Shown here piece after piece: positions 12,072-24,589 of a stretch of DNA of 44,661 bases. How positions within the stretch are numbered: the stretch's first letter is position 1; each line of letters begins with the position of its first letter. The notes beneath the pieces are model-generated. The model saw nothing but the letters and a program-made list of their open reading frames with translations, was not told the origin of the DNA and did no database searches. The DNA comes from Zygnema cylindricum (taxonomy: Eukaryota > Streptophyta > Zygnematophyceae > Zygnematales > Zygnemataceae). The stretch is taken from contig JBBHKE010000237.1 of NCBI GenBank assembly GCA_037447655.1, forward strand, positions 201,085 through 245,745, read 5' to 3'. The translations under genes and the position numbers were made by a program.

Positions 12072-12347
12072 ACAAAGATATTTGTAACAAACAACGTTTA
12101 TTGTTCGCAGTCACAAAAAGAGGTAAAATAAACTCCGAACCATGTTTATAACACAAGTTTGTGTTGGCGCTAACAACAATTGTGGTAACAAACTCTTTAT
12201 ATTGTTAACGCTCGCAAAAAAAGTTTAAAATTACCTTAAACCATGTTTTTTACACAAATTTGAGCTTGGGCTATCAAAGATATTTATAACAAACAACGTT
12301 TATTGTTTGGAGTCACAAAAAGAGGTAAAATTAAACTCCGAACCATG
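12072..12347 (+). repeat. Duplicated segment, copy 1 (partner 13875-14150)
   Basis: Shared variants are GTGTTGGCGCTAAC, CAATTGTGGTAAC, CGCTCGCAAAAAAAGTTTAA, GAGCTTGGGCTATC and TTTGGAGTCAC. The offset is 1803 bp, nine dimers. The GAGCTTGGGCTATC variant recurs further right (21.2, 26.8, 33.8, 36.6, 43.2 and 44.3 kb), so it has also spread independently. Confidence 0.8.
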
Positions 12348-13874
12348 TTTGTAACACAAGTTTGTGTTGCATTTACAACAATAGTGGTTACAAACACTTT
12401 ATATTGTTAACGCTCACAAAAATAGTTAAGCAAAACCATGAACCATGTTCTACCACAAATTTGAGTTAGCACTAACAAACATATTTGTAAAAAACAACGT
12501 TTATTATTACGGTGACAAAAAGAAGTTAAATAAACTCCGAACTATTTTTATAACACAAGTTTGTTTTTGCGCTAATAGCAGTAGTGATAACAAACACTTT
12601 ATATTGTTAACGCTCACAAAATTATTTAAAAAAAACCCTAAACAATGTTTCTAACAAAAATTTGAGTTTGCGCTGACAAAGATATTTGTAACAAAGAACG
12701 TTTATTATTCGCGGTCACAAAAAGAGGTAAAATAAACTTCGAACCATGTTTATAACACAAGTTTGTGTTTGCACTAACAACAATAGTTGTAACAAACACT
12801 TTATATCCTTAACCCTCAAAAAAATAGTAAAAGACAAACCCTAAACCATGTTTATAACACAAATCTGAGTTTGCGCTAACAAAGATATTTGTAACAAACA
12901 ACGTTTATTGTTCGCGGTCACAAAAAGACGTAAAATTAACTCCGTACCATGTTTATAACACAAGTTTATGTTTCCTCTAACAACAATAGTGGTAACGTAT
13001 TCTTTATATTGTTAACGCTCACAAAAATAGTAAAATAAAACCCTAAACCATGTTTCTAACACATATTTGAGTTTGCGCTAACAAAGATATTTGTAACAAA
13101 CATTGTTTATTGTTCGCAGTCACAAAAAGAGGTAAAATAAACTCCAAACCATGTTTATTACACAAGTTTGTGTTTGCGCTAACAACAATAGTGGTAATAA
13201 ACATTTTATATTGTTAACGCTCACAAAAATGTTTAAACAAAAACCCTAAACCATGTTTCTAACACAAATTTTAGTTTGCGCTAACAAAGATATTTGAAAC
13301 AAACAACGTTTATTGTTCGCGATCACAAAAAAAGGTAAAATAAACTCCGAACCATGTTTTTAACACAAGTTTGTGTTTGCGGTAAAAACAATAGTGGTAA
13401 CAACACTTTATATTGTTAACGCTCAGAAAAAAAGCTAAAAAAAACCCTAAACCATGTTTGTAAAACAAATTTGAGTTTGCACTAACAAAGATATTTGTAA
13501 CAAACATCGTTCACCGTCACAAAAAGAGGTAAAATATACTCCAAACCATGTTTATAACACAAGTTTGTGTTTGCGGTAAATACAATAGTGGTAACAAACA
13601 CTTTATATTGTTAACCCTCACAAAAATAGTTAAAAAAAACCCTAAACCATGTATTTAACACAAATCTGAGTTTGCGCTAACAAAGATATTTGTAACAAAC
13701 AACGTTCGCCGTCACAAAAAGAGGTAAAATTAACTCCGTACCATGATTATAACACAAGTTTATGTTTCCTCTAACAACAATAGTAGTAGCGTATTCTTTA
13801 TGTTGTTAACACTCACAAAAATAGTAAAATAAAACCCTAAACCATGTTTCTAACACATATTTGAGTTTGCGCTA

Positions 13875-14150
13875 ACAAAGGTATTTGTAACAAACAACGT
13901 TTATTGTTCGCAGTCACAAAAAGAGGTAAAATAAACTCCGAACCATGTTTATAACACAAGTTTGTGTTGGCGCTAACAACAATTGTGGTAACAAACTCTT
14001 TATATTGTTAACGCTCGCAAAAAAAGTTTAAAATTACCTTAAACCATGTTTTTAACACAAATTTGAGCTTGGGCTATCAAAGATATTTATAACAAACAAC
14101 GTTTATTGTTTGGAGTCACAAAAAGAGGTAAAATTAAGTCCGAACCATGT
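13875..14150 (+). repeat. Duplicated segment, copy 2 (partner 12072-12347)
   Basis: Second copy of the segment at 12072-12347; it diverges from its partner after AGGTAAAATTAAGTCCGAAC. Confidence 0.8.
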
Positions 14151-16349
14151 TTATAACACAAATTTGTGTTTGCGTTAACAACAATAGTGGTACCAAACAC
14201 TTTAAAATTTTAACGCTCATAAAAATAGTCAAAAAAAACACTAAACCATGTTTCTAACACAAATTTTAGTTTGCACTAACAAATATATATGTAGCAAATA
14301 AAGTTTATTGTTCGAGTTCACAAAAAGAGGTAAACAAAACTTTGAACCATGTTTATTACACAATTTTATGTTTGTGCTAATAACAATAGTGATAACAAAC
14401 ACTTTACATTGTTAACGCTCACTAAATTAGCTCAAAAAAATCCTAAACCATGTTTCTAACAAAAAATTGATTTTGTGCTAACAAAGATATTTGTAACAAA
14501 CAACATTTATTGTTGCGGTCACAAAAAGAGGTAAAATAAACTCGGAACAATGTTTATAACACAAGTTTGTTTTTGCGCTTACATCAATAGTGGTAAAAAA
14601 AAAACATTATTGTTAACGCTCACAAAATAGTTAATAAAAACCCTAAACATTGTTTCTAACACAAATTTGAGTTTGCGCTAACAAAGATATTTGTAACATA
14701 CAAAGTTATTGTTTACAATCACTAAAAGAGGTAAAATAAACTCCAAACCATGTTTATACCACAAGTTTGTGTTTGCGCTAATAACAATAGTGGTAACAAA
14801 CCCTTTATATTGTTTACGCTCACAAAAATAGTTAAAAAAAACCCTAAACCATGTTTCTTACACAAATTTGAGTTTGCGCTAACAAAGATAATTGTACAAA
14901 CAACGTTTATTGTTTGCGGTCACAAAAAGATGTAAAATAAACACCTAACCATGTATGTAACACAAGTTTGTTTTTGCGCTAAAAATAATAGTACTCTAAA
15001 ACACTTTACATTGTTAACGCTCTAAAACATATTAAAAAAAACCCTAAACCATGTTTCTAACACAAATTTGAGTTTAAGCTAACAAATATATTTGTAACAA
15101 ACAACGTTTATTGTTTGCTGTCACAAAAAGAGATAAAATACACTCCGAACCATGTTTGTAACAAAATTTTGTGTTTGCGCTAACAACAATGGTGCTATAA
15201 AACACTTTACATTGTAAACACACAAAAAATAGTTAATAAAAACCCTAAACATTGTTTCTAACACAAATTTGAGTTTGCGCTTACAAAGATATTTGTAGCA
15301 AACAACGTTTATTGTTCGCGGTCACAAAAAGAGGTAAAAAAATTAGTGAACCATGTTTATCACACAAGTTTGTGTTTGCGCTTATAAGAATAGTTGTAAA
15401 AACTCGTTATATTGTTAACGCTCACAAAAATAGTTAGAAAAACCCTAAACCATGTTTCTAAACAAATTTGAGTTTGCGCTGACAAAGATATTTGTAACAA
15501 ACAACGTTTGTTGTTCGCAGTCACAAAAAGAGGTAAAATAAACTCCGAACCACGTTTATAACACAAGTTTGTGCTTGCACAAACAACAATAGTGGTATCA
15601 AACACTTTATATTGTTAACGCTCACAAAAATAGTTAAAAAAAACCGTAAACCATGTTTCTAACACAAATTTGAGTTTGCACTAACAAATATATTTGTAAC
15701 ATACAAAGTTATTGTTCGAGGTCACATAAAGAGGTAAAATAAACTCCGAACCATGTTTATTACATAATTTTATGTTTTTGCTAATAACAATAGTGGTAAC
15801 AAACACTTTATATTTTTAACGCTCACAAAAATAGTTAAACAAACCCTAAACCATGTTTCTAACACAAATTTGAGTTTGCGCTAAAAAGATAATTGTACAA
15901 ACAACGTTTATTGTTTGCGGTCACAAAAAGATGTAAAATAAACACCGAACCATGTTTGTAACACAAGTTTGTTTTTGCGCTAAAAATAATAGTACTATAA
16001 AACACTTTACATTGTTAACCCACAAAAACATATTAAAAAAAACCCTAAACCATGTTTCTAACACAAATTTGAGGTTGCGCTAAAAAGATATTCGTACCAT
16101 ACAAAGTTATTGTTCGCAGTCACAAAAAGAGGTAAAATAAACTCCGAACCATGTTCTTAACACAAGTTTGTGTTTGAGCTAATAACAATAGTGGTAACAA
16201 ACAATTTATATTGTTAACGCTCACAAAAATAATAGAAAAAACCCCTAAACCATGTTTTAACACACATTTGAGTTTGGGGTAACAAAGATATTTGTAACAA
16301 ACAAAGTTTATTGTTCGCTGTCAAAAAAAGAGGTAAAATAAACTCCGAA

Positions 16350-16451
16350 CCATGTTTATAACACAAGTTTGTGTTTGCACTAACAAATATATATGTAGCA
16401 AACAACGTTTATTGTTCGCGGTCACAAAAACAGGTAAAAAAAAAACAGCAA
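16350..16451 (+). repeat. B-head/A-tail hybrid monomer, example 2
   Basis: Same hybrid as 10031-10132, with the same ATATATATGTAGCAAACAAC tail, but here it follows a complete A and precedes a B, so it is an additional half-dimer. The two copies lie in regions that also share other variants (see 9721-9866 with 16141-16286), consistent with duplication followed by local rearrangement. Confidence 0.8.
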
Positions 16452-16893
16452 CCATGTTTATCACAAAAGTTTGTGTTTGCGGTAATAACATTAGTGGTAA
16501 AAACTCGTTATATTGTTAACGCTCACAAAAATAGTTAAAAAAACCCTAAACCATGTTTCTAAACAAATTTAAGTTTGCACTAACAAATAAATATGTGGCA
16601 AACAACGTTTATTGTTCACGGTCACAAAAAGAGGTAAAAAAAAACACTAAACCATGTTTATAACAGAAGTTTCAGCTTGCGCAAAAACCAATAGTGGTAA
16701 CAAACACTCTATATTGTTAACGCTCACAAAAATAGTTAAAAAAATTCCTAAACCATGTTTCTAACACAAATTTAAGCTTGCGCTAACAAAGATATTTGTA
16801 ACAAACATCGTTTGTTGTTCGCAGTCACAAAAAGAGGTAAAATAAACTTTAAACCACGTTTATAACAGAAGTTTCCGCTTGCGCAAACAACAA

Positions 16894-17490
16894 CAGTGGT
16901 AAAAAAAAATTTACATTGTAAAAGCTCACAAAAATAGTTAAAAGAAACCCTATACCATGTTTCTAACTCAAATTTGGGTTACGCTTATGAAGATATTTGT
17001 AACAAACAACGTTTATTGTTCTCAGTCACAAAAAGAGGTTAAACAAACCTCGAAACCATGTTTATAACATAAGTTTGTGTTTGCGCTAACAACAATAGTG
17101 GTAACAAACACTTTATATTGTTAACGCTTACAAAAATAGTTAAAAAAATTCCAAACCATTTTTCTAACATAAATTTGAGTTTGCGCTAACGAAGATATTT
17201 GTAACAAACAACGTTTATTGTTCATTGTCACAAAAAGAGGTAAAATAAACTACAAACCATGTTAATAAAACAAGTTTGTGTTTGCGCTAACAATAATAGT
17301 GGTAACAACCACTTTATATTGTTAACCCTCACAAAAAAAGTCAAAAAAAACCCTAAACCATGATTCTAACACAAATTTTAGTTTGCGATAAGTGAATATT
17401 TGTAACAAATACATTTTATTGTTCGCGGTCACATAAAGGGGTAAAATAATTTCCAAACCATGTTTATAACACGAGTTTGTGTTTGCGCTA
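16894..17490 (+). repeat. Duplicated segment, copy 2 (partner 10770-11365)
   Basis: Second copy of the segment at 10770-11365. Differences include AAATTTGGGTTACGCTTATG in place of the partner's ACGCTAACG, and a few single-base changes at CpG sites. Confidence 0.8.
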
Positions 17491-18192
17491 ACAACAATAG
17501 TGGTAACAAACTCTTTATATTGTTAACGCTCGCAAATTTAGTTCAAAAAAACCCTAAGCTAAGTTTACATCACAAATTTGAGTTTGTGCTAGCAAAGATA
17601 TATGTAACAAACAACTTTTATTGTCCACGGTCACAAAAAGAGGTAAAATAAAATCTAAACCATGTTTATAACACATATTTGTGTTTGCGCTTATAACAGT
17701 AGTGTCATCAAACACTTTATACTGTTAACGTTGACAAGAATAGTAAATAAAAACCCTAAACCATGTTTCTAACACAAATTTGAGTTTGCGCTAACAAAGA
17801 TATTTGTAACAAACAATGTTTATTGTTCGCGACCACAAAAAGAGGTAAAATATACCTCGAACTATGTTTATAACACAAGTTTGTGTTTGCACTAACAACA
17901 ATAGTGGTAAAAAACTCTTAATATTGTTAACGCTCACAAAAATAGTTAAAAAAACCCTAAACCATGTTTCTAACACAAATTTGAGTTTGTGCTAGCAAAG
18001 ATATTTGTAACAAAAAACGTTTATTGTTCGCCGTCACAAAAAGAGGTTAAAATAAACTCCAAACCATGTTTGTAACAAAAGTTTGTGTTTGCACTAACAA
18101 CAACAGTGGTATAAAACACTTTATATTGTTAAAGCTCACAAAATTAAATAAAAAACCCTAAACCATGTTTCAAACACAAATTTTATTTTGCA

Positions 18193-19298
18193 CTAACAAA
18201 GATATTTGTAACAAACAAAGTTTATTGTTCCCAGTCACAAAAAGAGGTAAAATAAATTCAAAAAAATGTTTATAACACAAGTTTGTGTTTGCGCTAACTA
18301 GAATAGTGGTAACAAACTCTTTATATTGTTAACGCTCACAAAATTAGTTCAAAAAAACCCTTAGCTAAGTTTCCAACACAAATTTAAGTTTAAGCTAGCA
18401 AAGATATATGTAACAAACAACGTTTATTGTTCGCCGTCACAAAAAGAGGTTAAAATAAACTCTAAACCATGTTTCTAACACAAGTTTGTGTTTGCGCTAA
18501 CAACAATAGTGGTAACAAACACTTTACATTGTTAACTCTCAGAAAAATATATAAATAAAAACCCTAAACCATGTTTCTAACACAAATTTGAGTTTGCGCT
18601 AACAAAGATATTTGTAACAAACAATTTTGTTGTTCGCGACCACAAAAAGAGGTAAAATAAACCTCGAACTATGTTTATAACACAAGTTTGTGTTTGCACT
18701 AAGAACAATAGTGGTAAAAAACTCTTTATATTGTTAACGCTCACAAAAATAGTTAAAAAAACCCTAAACCATGTTTCTAACACAAATTTGAGTTTGTGCA
18801 AGCAAAGATATTTGTAACAAACAACGTCTATAGTTGGCGGTCACAAAAAGAGGTAAAATAATCTCCAAAACATGTTTATAACACAAGATTGTGTATGCGC
18901 TAACAACAATAGTGGTAACAAACACTTTATATTGTTAACACACACAGAAATAGTTAAAAAAACCCTAAATCATGTTTCTAACACAGATTTGAGTTTGCGC
19001 TAACAAAGATATTTGTAATAAACAATATTTATTGTTCGCGGTCACAAAAAAAGTTAAAATAAACTCCGAACATTTTTTATAACACAAGTTTGTATTTGGG
19101 CTGACAACAATAGTGGAAACAAACACTTTATATTGTAAATGCTCACAAAAATAGTTAAAAAAAAACTTAAACCATGTTTCTAACACAAATTTGAGTTTGC
19201 ACTAAGGAAATATTTGTAACAAACATAGTTTATTGTTCGTGATCACAAAAAGAGGTAAAATAAACACCGAACCATGTTCATAACACAAGTTGGTGTTT
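18193..19298 (+). repeat. Recent 1.1-kb segmental duplication, copy 1 (partner 21619-22724)
   Basis: This is the largest near-identical pair I found inside the window. The offset is constant at 3426 bp (17 dimers) with no indel seen and only a handful of substitutions in about 1.1 kb, for example 18301 G against C, and 19022-region AATATT against AATGTT. The block covers 5.5 dimers. Both edges fade into ordinary satellite with no target-site duplication, so the mechanism was probably unequal exchange or conversion. Confidence 0.92.
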
Positions 19299-21618
19299 GC
19301 GCTAACAACAATAGTGGTAACAAACACTTTATATTGTTAACGCTCACAAAAATAGTTAAAAAAAACCTTAAACCACGTTTCTAACACAAATTTTAGTTTG
19401 CGCTAAGGAAATATTTCTAACAAACATAGTTTATTATTCAAGGTCACAAATAAAGGTAAAATAATTTCTGAACCATGTTCATAACACAAGTTTGTGATTG
19501 CACTAACAACAATAGTGGTAAAAAACACTATACATTGTTAAAGCTCACAAAAATATAAAAAAAAAACCTTAACTATGTTTCTTACACAAATTTGAGTTGC
19601 GCTAACAAATATATTTGTATCAAAAAACGTTTATTGTTCGCGGTCACAAAAATCGATAGAATAAACTTCGAACCATATTTATAACACAAGTTTGTGTTTG
19701 TGCTAACAACAATAGTGGTAAAAAAACTCATTATATTGTTAACGCTCGCAAAAATAGTTCAAAAAATTCCTAAACCATGTTTCTAACACAAATTTGAGTT
19801 TGTGCTAGCAAAGATATTTGTAACAAACAACCTTTATTGTTTGCCGTCACAAAAAGAGGTAAAATAAACTCCGAACTATGTTTATAACACAAGTTTGTGT
19901 TTGTGATAACAACAATAGTGGTAACAAACTCTTTATATTGTTAAGGCTCACAGAAATAGTTCAAAAAAACCCTAAACCAAGTTTCCAACACAAATCTGAG
20001 TTTGCCCTAACAAAGATATTTGTAACAAACAACGTTTATCGTTTGCATTCACAAAAAGAGGTAAAATAAACTCCGAACAATGTTTATAACACAAGTTTGT
20101 TTTTGGGCTGACTACAATAGTGGTAACAAACACTTTATATTGTTTACGCTCACATAATTAGTTAAAAAAACCCTAAACCATATTTTTAACACAAATTTGA
20201 GTTTGCGCTAACAAATATATTTGTAACAACTAACGTTTGTTGTTAGCCGTCAATAAAAGAGGTAAAATAAACTCCAAACCATGTTTATAACACAAGTTTG
20301 TGTTTGCGATAACAACAATAGTGGTAATAAACTCTTTAAATTGTAAACGCTCAAAGAAATAGTTAAATAAATCCCTAAACCATGTTTTAACACAGATTTG
20401 AGTTTGCGTTAACAAAGATATTTGTAAAAAACATAGTTTATTGTTCGCGGTCACAAAAAGAGGTAAAATAAACTCCGAACCATGTTTATAACACAAGTTT
20501 GTGTTTGCGCTAACAACAATAGTGGTGACAAACACTTTACATTGTTTACTCTCACAAAAATATTTAAAAAAAAATCCCTAAACCATGTTTGTAACACAAA
20601 TTTGAAATTGCGCTAACAAATATTAGTAACAAACAACGTTTATAGTTCATGGTCACAAAAAAAGGTAGAATAAACTCCAAACCATGTTTATAACAAAAGT
20701 CTGTGATTGCACTAACAACAATAGTGGTAAAAAACACTTTACATTGTTAAAGCTCACAAAAATAGTTAAAAAAAACCCTAAACCATGTTTCTTACACAAA
20801 TTTGAATTTGGGCTAACAATATATTTATAACAAACAACGATTTTGTTCGCGGTCACAAAAAGAAGTAAAATAAACTTCAAACCATGTTTTTAACACAAGT
20901 TTGTGTTTGCGATAACAACAATAGTGGTAACAAACTCTTTAAATTGTAAACGCTCACAAAATTAGTTCAAACAAACCCTTAGCTAAGTTTCCATCAAAAA
21001 TTTGACTTTGTGCTAGCAAAGATATTTGGAACAAACAATGTTTATTGTTCACGGTCACAATAAGAGGTAAAATAAAATCTAAACCATGTTTATAACACAT
21101 GTTTGTGTTTTTCGCTAACAACAGTAGTGCCATCAAACACTTTATATTGTTAACGCTCACAAAAAAATTTAAAAATAACCTTAAACTATTTTTTTAATAC
21201 AAATTTGAGCTTGGGCTATCAAAGATATTTGTTTCAAACAACGTTTATTGTTCGCGGTCACAAAAAGAGGGAAAATAAACTCCGGACCATGTTTGTAACA
21301 CAAGTTTGTGTTTGCGCTAACAACAACAGTGCTATCAAACACTTAATATTGTTAACTCTCACAAAAACAGTTAAAAAACACGCTAAACCATGTTTCTAAC
21401 ACAAATTTGAGTTTGCGCTAACAAAGATATTTGTAACTAACAATGTTTATTGTTTGCTGTCAAAAAAAGAGGTAAAATAATCTCCAAACAAGGTTAATAA
21501 CACAAGTTTTTGTTTGCGCTAACAACAATTGTGGTAAAAAACACTTCACATTGTTAAAGCCCACAAAAATAGTTAAAAAAATTATATACCATGTTTCTAA
21601 CACAAATTTGAGTTTGCG

Positions 21619-22724
21619 CTAACAAAGATATTTGTAACAAACAAAGTTTATTGTTCGCAGTCACAAAAAGAGGTAAAATAAATTCAAAAAAATGTTTATA
21701 ACACAAGTTTGTGTTTGCGCTAACTACAATAGTGGTAACAAACTCTTTATATTGTTAACGCTCACAAAATTAGTTCAAAAAAACCCTTAGCTAAGTTTCC
21801 AACACAAATTTAAGTTTAAGCTAGCAAAGATATATGTAACAAACAACGTTTATTGTTCGCCGTCACAAAAAGAGGTTAAAATAAACTCTAAACCATGTTT
21901 CTAACACAAGTTTGTGTTTGCGCTAACAACAATAGTGGTAACAAACACTTTACATTGTTAACTCTCAGAAAAATATATAAATAAAAACCCTAAACCATGT
22001 TTCTAACACAAATTTGAGTTTGCGCTAACAAAGATATTTGTAACAAACAATTTTGTTGTTCGCGACCACAAAAAGAGGTAAAATAAACCTCGAACTATGT
22101 TTATAACACAAGTTTGTGTTTGCACTAAGAACAATAGTGGTAAAAAACTCTTTATATTGTTAACGCTCACAAAAATAGTTAAAAAAACCCTAAACCATGT
22201 TTCTAACACAAATTTGAGTTTGTGCAAGCAAAGATATTTGTAACAAACAACGTCTATAGTTGGCGGTCACAAAAAGAGGTAAAATAATCTCCAAAACATG
22301 TTTATAACACAAGATTGTGTATGCGCTAACAACAATAGTGGTAACAAACACTTTATATTGTTAACACACACAGAAATAGTTAAAAAAACCCTAAATCATG
22401 TTTCTAACACAGATTTGAGTTTGCGCTAACAAAGATATTTGTAATAAACAATGTTTATTGTTCGCGGTCACAAAAAAAGTTAAAATAAACTCCGAACATT
22501 TTTTATAACACAAGTTTGTGTTTGGGCTGACAACAATAGTGGAAACAAACACTTTATATTGTAAATGCTCACAAAAATAGTTAAAAAAAACCTTAAACCA
22601 TGTTTCTAACACAAATTTGAGTTTGCACTAAGGAAATATTTGTAACAAACATAGTTTATTGTTCGTGATCACAAAAAGAGGTAAAATAAACACCGAACCA
22701 TGTTCATAACACAAGTTTGTGTTT
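21619..22724 (+). repeat. Recent 1.1-kb segmental duplication, copy 2 (partner 18193-19298)
   Basis: Second copy of the 3426-bp-offset duplication. Beyond 22724 it joins sequence resembling 20300-20400 (GTGATAACAACAATAGTGG, AAATTGTAAACGCTCAAAGA), so its right edge is a junction between two different satellite neighbourhoods. Confidence 0.92.
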
Positions 22725-23924
22725 GTGATAACAACAATAGTGGTAACAAACTCTTTAAATTGTAAACGCTCAAAGAAATACTTAAAAAAATCCCTAAACC
22801 ATGTTTTATCACAGATTTGAGTTTGCGATAACAAAGATATTTGTAACAAACAATGTTTATTGTTCAACGTCACAAAAAGAGGTAAAATAAACTCCAAACC
22901 ATGTTTATAACACAAGTTTGTGTTTGCGCTAACAACAATAGTTGTAACAAATACTTTTTATTGTTAACATTCACAAAGTTAGTTAAAAAATACCCTAAAC
23001 CATGTTTCTAACATAAATTTGATTTTGTGCTAACAAAGATATTTATAACAAACAACGTTTATTTTTCGTAGTCACAAAAGAGGAAAAATAAACTCCAAAC
23101 CATATTTATGTTTGCGATAACAATATTAGTGGGAACAAACACTTTATATTGTTAACGCTCACAAAATATAAAAAAAAAACCGTAAACCATGTTTGTTACA
23201 AATATTTCAATTTGCGCTAACAAAGATATTTGTAACAAACAACGTTTATTGTTTGCGGTCACAAAAAGAAGAAAAAAAACTCCAAACCATGTTTATAACA
23301 CAAGTTTGTGTTTGCGCTAACAACAATAGTGGTAACAAACTCTTTATATTGTTAACGCTCACAGAAATAGTTCAAAAAAACCCTAAACCAAGTTTCCAAC
23401 ACAAATTTGAGTTTGCGCTAACAAAGGTATTTGTAACAAACAATGTTTATTGTTCGCCGTCACAAAAAAAGGTAAAGTAAAATCTGAACCATGTTTATAA
23501 CACAAGTTTGTTTTTGCGCTAACAACAATAGTGGTAAAAAACTCTTTATATTGTTAACGCTCACAAAAATAGTTAAAAAAAACCCTAAACCATGTTTCTT
23601 ACACAAATCTGAGTTTGCCCTAACAAAGATATTTGTAACAAACAACGTTTATTGTTCACGGTCACAAAAAAAGGTTAAATAAACCTCGAACCATGTTTAT
23701 AACACAAGTTTGTGTTTGCGCTAACAACTTTAGTGGTAACAAACACTTTATATTGTTAACGCTCACAAAAATAGTTAAGAAAACCCTAAATAATATTTCT
23801 AACACAAATTTGAAGTTGCGCTAACAAAGATATTTGTAACCAACATCGTTTATTGTTCGCAGCCACAAAAAGAGGTAAAATAAACTCCGAACCATGTTTA
23901 TAACACAAGTTTGTGTTTGCACTA

Positions 23925-24589
23925 TACATAGTTCAGAGTTTATTTTACCTCTTTTTGTGACGTTGAACAATAAACGTTGTTTGTTACAAATATGTGTGTT
24001 AGCGCAAACTCAAATTTGTGTTAGAAACATGGTTTAGGGATTTTTTTAACTATTTTTGTGAGCGTAACAGTATAAAATGTTTGTTACCACTATTGTTGTT
24101 AACGCAAACATAAACTTGTGTTATAAACATGGTTCGGAGTTTATTTTACCTCTTTTTGTGACCACGAACAATAATTTTCGTTTGTTACAAATATCTTTGT
24201 TAGTGCAAACTCAAATTTCTGTTAGAAACATGGTTTAGGGTTTTTTGAACTATTTTTGTGAGCGTTAACAATATAAAGGTTTGTTACCTCTATTGTTTTT
24301 AGCGCAAGCACAAACTTGTGTTATAAACATGGATCAGAATTTATTTTTCCTCTTTTTAAGATCGCGAACAATAAATGTTGTTTGTTAAAAATATCTTTGT
24401 TTGCGCAAACTTAAATTTGTGTTAGTAACACGGTTGAGGGATTTTTTTAACTATTTTTGTGAGCATTAACAATATAAAATGTTTGTTTACCACTAATGTT
24501 GTTAGCGCAAACATAAACTTGTGTTATAAACATGGTTCGGAGTTTAATTTAACTCTTTTTGTGTCTCCGAACAATAAACGTTGTTTGTT
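23925..24589 (-). repeat. Inverted block of the same satellite (~3.3 dimers)
   Basis: The strand of the satellite flips here. The block reads as the reverse complement of the array: GAGTTTATTTTACCTCTTTT, then CAATAAACGTTGTTTGTTAC, then TTAGAAACATGGTTTAGGG. At the left, forward B sequence stops at GTTTGCACTA and inverted A-tail sequence begins. At the right, inverted TTGTTTGTT joins forward TTCTTACACAAATTTGAG, with GTTT shared by both sides as microhomology. The edges are placed to within a few bases. Its monomers are ordinary A and B copies with moderate divergence. It holds no other gene or element. Confidence 0.95.

Larger units (their letters stand above)
1..23924 (+). repeat. Tandem satellite array, left arm (101-bp monomers, ~202-bp A-B dimers)
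   Basis: The same sequence recurs without a break, with starts recognised by CCATGTTTCTAACACAAATT (A monomer) and CCATGTTTATAACACAAGTT (B monomer). Both monomers are 101 bp and align column by column, so the array alternates A-B with a period of about 201-202 bp. Individual copies differ by scattered substitutions and short indels. The first 16 kb carries a distinctive subfamily (see findings); after that the more common form predominates. No gene, RNA gene or transposon is visible anywhere in this stretch. Reading frames of 60-100 codons occur on both strands, but they are the repeat translated and share one peptide pattern. The family resembles plant heterochromatic satellites in length and AT content; I do not recognise a named family. 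Confidence 0.97.

Noticed and set aside
23925-24589. Inverted block as a foldback or MITE-type transposon
   Set aside because: The block is ordinary satellite read on the other strand, with no terminal inverted repeats of its own, no foreign centre and no target-site duplication.
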